Shown here: positions 56,203 through 64,000 of the stretch, piece by piece
Numbering within the stretch: position 1 is the stretch's first letter
Layout of the letters: every line of letters begins with the position of its first letter
NCBI GenBank assembly: GCA_964036045.1
Contig: OZ038384.1
Location: forward strand, 26,641,771 to 26,705,770
DNA: 64,000 nt
Source: Eutreptiella sp. 'Long Island Sound 2002'
Lineage: Eukaryota > Euglenozoa > Euglenophyceae > Eutreptiales > Eutreptiaceae
Direction of reading: 5' to 3'
Notes under the pieces: model-generated
What the model was told of the DNA's origin: nothing
Databases searched by the model: none
What the model saw: the letters and a program-made list of their open reading frames with translations, nothing else
Made by a program: the position numbers and the translations under genes

Positions 56203-58430
56203 AACATATCTCGGGGAACACCATGTCGTTCCCAGTGTCACAAAGGGGGGTTAAGACTGCACTCTGCGGTGAGGAGAAACCGGTGAACTCCTGGCACCAG
56301 GCATGTTTCTGGTCGTTGGACCGCCAAGCCAAGCCAAACTCATCCCCAATGTACCAACAGCCCCCACGTGGTGGGCATGTGTTCTTCCTAGTCGGGGACA
56401 TGTTTGGAAACAGCCTCGGCCCATGTGGTGTAAATACCGTACCAAAAGAAGCCGCGGAAAGGGCACGTCTAGAGAATTTGGTGTATGGACAACACGGAGT
56501 GACACAAACAGCATTACCAGGGGGTGGAAGGGCAAACATCATGCCGGAGGGCAACGCACCAACAATGCTCTCGCCAGGTTAGCTTGCCCTCCATAACAAG
56601 GGTGGCATAGACGTGAAGGGTTGGATCACGGCGGTTGTGCTCTACCAAACAGGTGCGGCAATACACCCGCGTTGTTTCTCGCTCAATGTGAGTAGAAACA
56701 TCATGGTGTTGGGCTCCATTCACTACGAAGCAAGGCGTGGGTTTTTTGCGCATCGACCAAAAACTCCACCGGCATAGGTGTGCAATGCAAAAGTGCATGT
56801 CTATGGAATCCAATATATCGTCGAGAAAGGTGCCGGACTGGTGTGAATAGATGTGTGTGGGGTCCTTGAAATGTGACACGAGGTCCTCGCATGCACACAG
56901 TAGATCGCCTACTAGCCCTTCCTTTGTGGAAGAAGGACTATCTTACACCAGCACTGTAATGTAGAAAAAGTTGGGGCATATCCGTACCATGATCACTCCT
57001 TCTACCCCCCTACAGCCTGCGGCGCATGCGGCACCATACTGTTAACACTACCCACGTTGTGCACACCTCCATTGCAAATCAGTGATCAAGAGCACACGGG
57101 ATAAAGACGGGGTAAACCCTATACTGGCCAGTGGCAAGACAAGCGACTACGGAAACTCCCCCACAGTGACGATCCGGAAACCCCAATCCGTCGGTTACAA
57201 AGGCGGCGTCTTTGGGGATCCTCTCCAAGGTCGGGAAGACGGCCTGAACGCCAACCGCCACGGGCCAAGGATTGCGACCGGGGGGGGGGGGTCCATACCC
57301 AAGAGTGAAGAGGCCACCCCGCGCAATGTGCTCGGTCTAAAGTGTGGTAGCCTTGGTCCAACCAGGCATGGACCTATGCAGCTTGCCATGGGCGGCGTGC
57401 ACAGGCCATAGTTCGAGGACGTACGAGGGGAGGGGCTATATGTGGCAAGTAGACTGAGATGCAGATATGGCAAAGCTTTGGCGTGGTCTGTATTGTGGGA
57501 CCTACAATAAAACTATTACCCCTGCTGGTAGCACGGCATGTCGGGGTACATACTCCGGCGTGCATTGAACAGTCCGTGGAGAGTCGAGGAACGAATTAAT
57601 TCGTTAGCATGTTGCAGCTGGCGGAGGTAAGTTGATAGAGAAGTGCTCATAATGGACACCGTCGCTGGTTGCGGATCCGTCCACCAGGCCTCTACTGGCT
57701 CAAAGAAATGCGTTGACGGCAAGGTCTCCCAGTTGGCGACTCCGCGGATTGCAAAGGCGGCCGTGTGGTCCCACATTCTCATTGCTGAAAAGGTGCGGGG
57801 TTGTATGGCAACTTGCCTATGCTGCTGGCATCCACCGGCCCCCGAATATATGTGGAGAGGGAAACTCGCCGGCAACTCTGGCATGCGCAGCACCGTTGAG
57901 TCTTTCCTCGAAGAGAGAAAAAGCTTATCTTTATCAGCGCGGTGGTAGGCATGCGGCATCAAATGCCGTCGCACGACACGGACATACCCTGGCCCGCTGT
58001 GCATTGTGATAGGGGTGTTGCCCATCAAGGCAATAGAGTGGACAAACTACACAACATGGACGGTGCGTGTTGCGACCACCCCGAGCTGCTTGGGGCAAGT
58101 GGACAACGTGTTGGAGGCTGAACTGGCTCTGAACAACTTTCATACCCCCACCCCGTGTCCAAGAACCACTTTACGCAAGAGTCGCCCCCTAGTTCCGCGG
58201 TCGAATTTTCCACATCACTTTTTTGTGCCGGGGTAATGGGTTTTTCATGGTTTCGGTGGATGTGCGACAGCTATTCAGGTGTGCAGGACAACATTTCATG
58301 TGTGTTGCTACGGGTCCCCCCATCAGGGGGGACCGTATCAGTCAGTCACAGTCACACATACCCCCTAAACCCCTCCCCCCTCTCTCGACCCCTTCCCCGA
58401 AGCAACTAGCCCCTGACAAGGAAACAAACA
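56203..58430. other. Anonymous region, no recognised gene
   Basis: Open frames exist on both strands. The minus frame 56,514-56,879 has a short Cys/His-containing stretch (RVYCRTCLVEHNR), and a minus frame 57,516-58,028 is open for 170 codons. Neither matches a family I know. A phrase TTCCGCGGTCGAATTTT at 58,192 recurs in LINE-A flanking sequence at 61,967 and, with changes, 62,010. Confidence 0.4.
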
Positions 58431-58439
58431 AAAGTCAGC

Positions 58440-61400
58440 TGGATGCTGGGGATACGGATGCTGGGGGAAATATATCAACACACACCGGCCGTGTTGACCC
58501 TCCACGGAAGGGACCTCCCCATACGTCCCACCAGGGGTATGAAAGAAGGTTCCCCCTCTCCCCAACACTTTTTCTCTTATACTACGACATACTACTACGA
58601 GAAACCAAAGAGCGATGCCCAGAGGCCCAACTATACGTGTTCGTTGATGACATAGCGGTGCGTGCACCCACAAAGGAAACACTACTACGCACGTTAGACA
58701 CACTGCACGACGTGGCTTACACAATGGGGCTACGCTTCAATAAGGACAAAATAGAGGTGTACCACTGGACCAAGGACTACAACCTAGAACCCATCACATG
58801 GCAGCACCAGCTCATCCCCGTGCGGCCACCCATAATGACGTATCTGGGGCACGTACTCGCCCACCCCACACAAGAAGACACAGCATGGCCATGGTTACCA
58901 CGCAATTGCACCACGACATAGCGCCATACAGGACCCCGCCGCTAAACGCTTAAGACAAGGCAGCAATCATAAACGCCGTCCTCATTACTCGATGGACCTA
59001 CAGGGGGCTATTCCTTGGGAACAGGGCACGGATGGCGCACTGGGACGATATACTCCTACAGTACAGCAGGGACACACCCGGGATAGAACATCAAATGAAC
59101 AAGCACCGACTAACTACCAACCTTAGCCACGGGGGACTAGGTCTCCATCAGTTATGGTGGTCCTACATCACCCGGTGGGTTACACTGGGTCAGCCAGAAC
59201 TGCAAAACAACAGCCCTACACAACAGCTCACCGCAACCCAATATAAATACATCGACGCTGTCCGAGCCCTAAGGGGGCACGGTGGGCTAGCGCATATCCC
59301 AGCCAAGGCAACATCGACCCCTTTCGGCGGGCCTATACGACTCGGAGAGCTCGGAGGAGGACCAAGAGACAAACGCAGGGCAGTTACGGCCGGCTGCCCA
59401 CCATCTGGACTACGGCTGGATGAAGCCACCGGACGAGCCAACCCCAGAGAAACCCGCGAGGTCTTCCAGGCACTACCAAACCAACACAAGATCCACGGGA
59501 TCACCATACACTACACGGGAAAACCCACCACCACACGGTGGTATACAGACGGGTCGAAACGACACGGACGAGCGGGAGGGGGCATCTACAACGGGACCTA
59601 CCGTGCCGCTTCTCGGGTGCATGGGCCACAGCAAGTGTATTGGGCCGAGACAATAGCTTGTGCCCTGGCCTTTGAACTGGCCAGTCCGGGGCACGACATC
59701 ATACTGGACAACCAAAGTGTGGTGAAAGCCACACCTATAAAACGGAAAGGAGTAGTCAAAGACCACGACTACCGTGACATAGGTTACCACAACACCTCTA
59801 CGAAGCGACGGACGATACGCTGGACCCCGGGACACCGTACCCCGGAACAAGCCACTACGTATAACGACTACCAGGACATACAGGGGAACAACCACTCCGA
59901 TGTCCTTGCCAATTTGGGCGACAACCTGCCCATGGACTCCCAACAACCACACCTCATGATATTGTCATCATCGGACAAATCATGACCATGCCTGCCAAGG
60001 CAGGGATTATGCAAGTGCGTACACAAAAACAAACACCAGAGGTGCACTGGGTGAGCTGGCTCCCCATGAAACACTACGGACGAAATGCGTGGATCCCATG
60101 ATTGTGGGGGCAGGTAAGATGGTGGGGAATAGGTGCCCCTTGGGAAAGAACACCCACTCTATGTTCCCAGTGTGGCCAACAACACGGAGCATCAGTGCAG
60201 TCTAGACTGGCTTACTGCCCCGTCGGGGCGAGTTCTGGGACGTGTGGCGCAGGAGGTGGACTGATTGGGCCCACCACACCTACCAATGGCAGCAAACGTC
60301 CACCAGCCAGGAACTCTGGCTCTGTGCCAGGCTGCTCATACCACTATCTCTCGTCGACGCCATACCCACCACGGAACGACACAAACTACGGACGGAGGTA
60401 GGCCTATTTCAGTTTCGCCTGATACAGGCTGTCCAAACACTACGACTAAAACTCGCATACCCCACACCTCCCCAGCCACCGTCGCCCCTATGGCTGACAA
60501 AGTACGTCGCTCATACACTGCCCCCGCGAGAAACGCCACAAAACTTACACAATCACGTTGGGGCGCCCATGCGGAGCGGCACGAAATGAAAACGTAGGAA
60601 CGAGGTCGCAACGGTGGAGCCCATAGACCCCGACCAATGGGTACGTGATGCGCGCGCTGCAAACGATGACGAGGCAGTGGCATGGCTAACAAGAATGCGA
60701 GCCACTAACACAGCCCCAGAAGAACCAACCCAGAAGCGTCGGCGTCTCGGCATAGCCGCACGACAATGGGAGCAGTACACAACAACCGCCAACAGGTTGA
60801 CACAGGAACACGCACGGCGAACACACGACATATACCACAGTGCACACGCCGCTGAGGTAGCTCGGCAACACCTATGCACCCTGCACGCATACTACACCAG
60901 CACAATGACAGCCAAAACGGACTACGACATGCTGGTTACTAAACTCCTCAAGGGTCGGATGGCTGCACAACGACTGCACGACACGCAGACACACATGTGC
61001 CAGGTACGCAGACAATGGTACGAACAGGCAAAATACGACACAATGATGTGGTATGCGGATGCAAAAATGGCACTGCTGATCTCGAGCGATACAGAAAGAT
61101 GTGCGCTGACATCGACAAGCTGTTCGACCATCACCTCCAACAGGCACACTACATGTGGTGCCAGCAGGAACACTGGGCGAACATGACACAGTGCTACCTT
61201 GACACCTGCAAGCATAAGACAACACAATACTGGCACGCAACCCGACACGCACGATAGACGATATACCTCATACGGAAACGGCCACGAGAATAGTGGGACC
61301 CCACCTTGTGGGAAGTCCCATTGCAGCCTGTGCCAAAACGCCACAAAACACACTGGGATCCAAACGAGTGGGAAATACCAATGACCTGACCACTACCACC

Positions 61401-61736
61401 CCAACGGGAAACCATGAGGTGGACCTCGACGGCTAATGAAGTATCATGTGCCCCGTTGAAGACTGCCTCCAAAGCCTACACAAACTCGGCCATGGGCACG
61501 GAGGTGGCAAACAAATGTGCCTTGATTTGCATAAAGACACCCAGAGTGGTCAATATCATGGGCATATTGCAAGAGTGTGGGACGACAACAAGTTGCACTC
61601 ATTGTGGAGGGGGGGCGCAGTCGTGAGCTGCAGCCCGTATGCACAGCCATGCTTCGCCAAAATCTGTACTCTGCATTGAACTTGGCCCACAATGGCCCAT
61701 GGCACTTTATGAACTGGCCTATTTGATAAAAAAAAA
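58440..61736 (+). mobile_element. LINE-A, long copy with RT, RNase H and zinc-knuckle tail
   Basis: This is a non-LTR retrotransposon, 5'-truncated. The RT part is 58,470-58,920: a PLSPTLFLLYYDILLRE motif and FVDD at 58,640-58,651. RNase H is 59,032-59,985 with all four acidic positions: Asp in YTDGS (59,548), Glu in YWAET (59,647), Asp in ILDNQS (59,707) and Asp in NHSDVLAN (59,899). A CSQCGQQH knuckle (60,166) and a long basic C-terminal part follow to 61,390. The 3' end has TATTTGATAAAAAAAAAA. The N-terminal RT motifs, endonuclease and ORF1 are missing. About 200 bp at 61,410-61,612 is absent from the copy at 6.96-8.45 kb. Confidence 0.85.
59032..59985 (+). CDS. LINE-A RNase H domain frame
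   Basis: This uninterrupted 317-codon frame is the best-preserved part of LINE-A. The N-terminal half (MAHWDDILLQYSRDTPGIEH, LSHGGLGLHQLWWSYITRW) is the RT thumb/connection region with the GGLGL motif usual in LINE proteins. The C-terminal half is an RNase H domain with the full D-E-D-D set (TRWYTDGSKRHG, YWAETIACALAFELA, IILDNQSVVKA, NHSDVLANLG). This enzyme removes the RNA strand during target-primed reverse transcription. The upstream RT frame (to 58,921) is separated by a stop and a frame change, so the element as a whole is dead. Confidence 0.8.
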   Translation: MAHWDDILLQYSRDTPGIEHQMNKHRLTTNLSHGGLGLHQLWWSYITRWVTLGQPELQNNSPTQQLTATQYKYIDAVRALRGHGGLAHIPAKATSTPFGGPIRLGELGGGPRDKRRAVTAGCPPSGLRLDEATGRANPRETREVFQALPNQHKIHGITIHYTGKPTTTRWYTDGSKRHGRAGGGIYNGTYRAASRVHGPQQVYWAETIACALAFELASPGHDIILDNQSVVKATPIKRKGVVKDHDYRDIGYHNTSTKRRTIRWTPGHRTPEQATTYNDYQDIQGNNHSDVLANLGDNLPMDSQQPHLMILSSSDKS

Positions 61737-63207
61737 AGAAACAAACAAAAGTCAGCCAAACACAGTTGAACATTAGATCCTTCCATGCACGTTGGAAGGC
61801 ACACTACAGCCCAGTTAGCTGAGATTCAATTCTTTGGTGTTCATTTGTCAATGTGGTTAAGTGTGGAAAAGGGGAGAGCGCGCATGCCGCGGCGTAACGC
61901 GCCGGAATTTTTTTTTTCCGCGGTACGGGGCTGCCCACGGTCATGCGCAAGAACCAACCCCCGCTTCCGCGGTCGAATTTTGGTGCGCAAGAAGCGACCC
62001 CTGGTTCCGCGGTCGAACATTGCCGGTTCCTGGACACGGCGGTGGGGTACAAAGAAGGGACGTCATCCACAGACCACAAACACCACGTAGATTCATCCAT
62101 AGACCCCAGGCGGCTAAAAAGGCCCCATGGACTCTTTGGCAGACTAGTATTGGCAAGGGCGAGGGCCGCTCGGATTTCGTTTACCACACAAAATAGGATG
62201 GCGGAGCGGGGCAGCCCTAGGCATGGCCGGCCATGAGGCGTGCCACCGCCTGCGCCACACCTTTACTCCCTCGCATGTGAATTTGTGCCGTGACGGTCGT
62301 TGTGACCACCAAAAGGCAATGGGACTCCGAAACATGCCGCTGTCAACATGCCTTCCAGAGACAGGTGGACAACCGAACCGTGGGCGTGAGGAATGTCGTC
62401 AACAACTATGATTACCGCAGAACCCCTCAACGGAGGGTACGGAATGTGGCCGTGTAGCACCCACAGCAGGTCCTTTATACAACGGGGACTGCTGGGGGGG
62501 GGATGACATGACGCCAGCACAATAGCGGCAGGTGGTGCTCACTGATGCACATCTCAACCAGATTCCGTACTGTGGTCATGTTCAGCAAGGGTCGGGCATT
62601 AAACACATGCCTGTGGGGAAGATTATTGGGCAGTGCATGAAAATCGCCGTGCAGGAGTCTCGGGACTACTTGCCCTTGGAGGATACGGTTTACAAAGGTA
62701 ACCAACCATCCCATTTGGGCTTCATGAAACCAACGCAAAAGGCGATACTCCAAGAGATCTATGTAAAGGATCCAGTTCCGGCTGTTACGCAAAAGAGCAA
62801 GAGCAAACTCTATCGCGAGGACGTGACTGCGGAGGAGGGGGCGTCTAGAGGCCCATGGCAACAATATGCACAGGTCTGCGCAGGTTAGTCGGAGGATGGG
62901 GGACAAATGCCGGTGTTTGAGCTGATATAGGGCCACCGCTTCTTGTAGGGAAGTAGGGACATCGTGCCCCACCAAAAAAGCGGAAGCCACTTTCGCTTAA
63001 AAGGGCGCTGTGGATTTTTTTTGTAGCCTTCTTTGCCGTCACGACACTATCCTGAGGTGCCCCTACCGAGGCGGCTAGGTGCAGCGACCTTTTTCAGTGC
63101 ACAAGATCACAGGCGCGGCGCACCCTGTTGCAGAGAACGGCCACTTGGCGCGCTTAGGCGACGTTCTCCGACCATCGACGGCATGTGGTGACAATATGTT
63201 GGAGCTT
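61737..63207. other. Anonymous region
   Basis: Two successive 43-bp units (CAAGAA...CCCC...TTCCGCGGTCGAA) lie at 61,949-62,025. A minus frame (62,475-62,990, 171 codons, WILYIDLLEYRLLRWFHEAQ) overlaps a plus frame (62,532-62,888) of 118 codons; neither is recognised. No RNA gene was seen. Confidence 0.4.
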
Positions 63208-64000
63208 CTCTAGTGGCCCGGCTTAAATCCAATATGGTTAGTCTTTTGATATTTCATAGATGAGCTCATTCATACATGAACCGGCCCGATATTGAGAGGT
63301 TAACTCGCTTTCCCATAATTTTGCCACATTTGTGTCTTGTTTTTCTCTCTATATCACAATGTCTAAAAGTTCTTATGGGGTACATTGCTGCACAACGGGA
63401 TAGTAGAGGGGTCCGAAGGGTATTTGGTTGGGTACCCCACACACACCCCAATTTCCATGCCCACTATGCACCCCACTCATATCGCCCTTTTCCCTTTTTT
63501 AGCTCTTATGATGACTTTCTCTCGGGACACAGTTACCGAGCTTAGAATGACCCTTACACGGCTAAGTAGCGCCAAGAGTTTGTGTGACCCATTGGTTGCG
63601 CAACTCCTCGGCGAGTGGGTGGCTTCATCTTCTTTGCGCAAGGCCCGACGGTCGGAGGCCACGGAGATGGGCTACCCCGCCCCTAATGGTAGTAAGCAAT
63701 TGCAGGCGGTGAAATAATACGCCTCCTTCCTCTTACACGTGCCTGAACCTACTCGGGCTCCTCGTGGACTTGAAGGTCCCAAACGTTGGTTTCCGGGCTG
63801 TGTCGGAGTACATGTCGGGCGGGGGGTTGCATACACGGCCGCAACGGGATACCCGTTCCCCCGGCCCATCCCGTCACGGGACCCATTCTCGGACACATGG
63901 AAGGAGATGGCCAAGCCCCTTGAGTTGCGGCCTCCCTTGTCCATTCCATATCCCCCCGCTCATTGCCGTTCATGGCCGCCTCAATCTTGGGCACGGTGTG
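63208..64000 (+). mobile_element. TIR element X3, left part, runs off the window
   Basis: The left terminus reads CTCTAGTGGCCCGGCTTAAA at 63,208, a diverged form of the X1 TIR. The DNA then parallels X1: the phrase TTGCACAACGG(T/G)ATAGTAGAG occurs at 10,872 and, with changes, 63,389. The transposase-like gene follows, and the right end lies outside the window. Confidence 0.7.
63510..64000 (+). pseudogene. Element X3 transposase-like gene, partial
   Basis: From ATG 63,511 the frame reads MTFSRDTVTELRMTLTRLSS, AKSLCDPLVAQLLGEWVASS, closely similar to MPFSRDSLTELNMTLVRLTG in X1. An in-frame TAA at 63,715 and a later frame change (TAATGYPFPR... ELRPPLSIPYPP) break it. The window ends before the RGDGYPC box, so catalytic residues cannot be judged. 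Confidence 0.65.

Overview
The window is eukaryotic, repeat-rich and gene-poor. Evidence: spliceosomal introns with GT/AG ends, long CA/GT microsatellites, LINE-type reverse transcriptases, terminal-inverted-repeat elements, tRNA-like fragments and many G or C homopolymers of 8-17 bases. Only one cellular gene is recognised with confidence, the ESCRT-II subunit VPS36 (45,968-50,618). A large repeat-laden protist or green-algal genome fits, but the lineage cannot be fixed from this sequence.

Region 0.2-30.8 kb is built from a repeated three-gene cassette that I cannot assign to a known family. I call its members famA (about 600-650 codons when whole, acidic tail), famB (a small basic protein with a conserved R-W...Y-D...APP motif) and famC (multi-exon, Lys/Pro-rich tail). 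The order A-B-C recurs. famA lies at 0.2-1.3, 2.0-4.0, 5.0-9.9 and 26.4-27.6 kb, with an antisense copy at 55.1-56.2 kb. famB lies at 10.2, 23.4 and 28.5 kb. famC lies at 15.0-22.6, 23.9-25.8 and 28.9-30.8 kb. All are broken by stops, frameshifts or insertions. Between the genes and inside two famC introns lie about 24 copies of a palindrome with core CGAAATTTCG. In arrays they are spaced 68-71 bp with unrelated DNA between, and their outer arms change in compensating pairs.

Later insertions can be read out of this layer. A LINE-containing segment splits famA copy 3 (about 6.33-9.06 kb). A 4.2-kb element with 28-bp TIRs lies between famB and famC (10,692-14,916). A 5.5-kb relative lies inside the famC tail (16,865-22,377). 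The two TIR elements, a third at 63.2 kb and an end fragment at 43.2-43.6 kb share a DDE-like transposase candidate or terminal sequence.

Region 31-44 kb is repeat debris: a LINE with endonuclease and RT domains (31.6-34.6 kb), fragments of the same LINE, a tRNA-like SINE head, a 2.1-kb satellite of about 41-bp units (37.3-39.5 kb), a 60-bp tandem repeat and two Cys-rich fragments. VPS36 follows, with an intron of about 3.2 kb carrying two tRNA-like sequences in inverted orientation. From 50.7 kb to the end the sequence is mostly anonymous, with the antisense famA copy, a long LINE (58.4-61.7 kb: RT, RNase H, zinc-knuckle tail) and the start of a third TIR element. No rRNA gene, CRISPR array or bacterial-type operon was seen.
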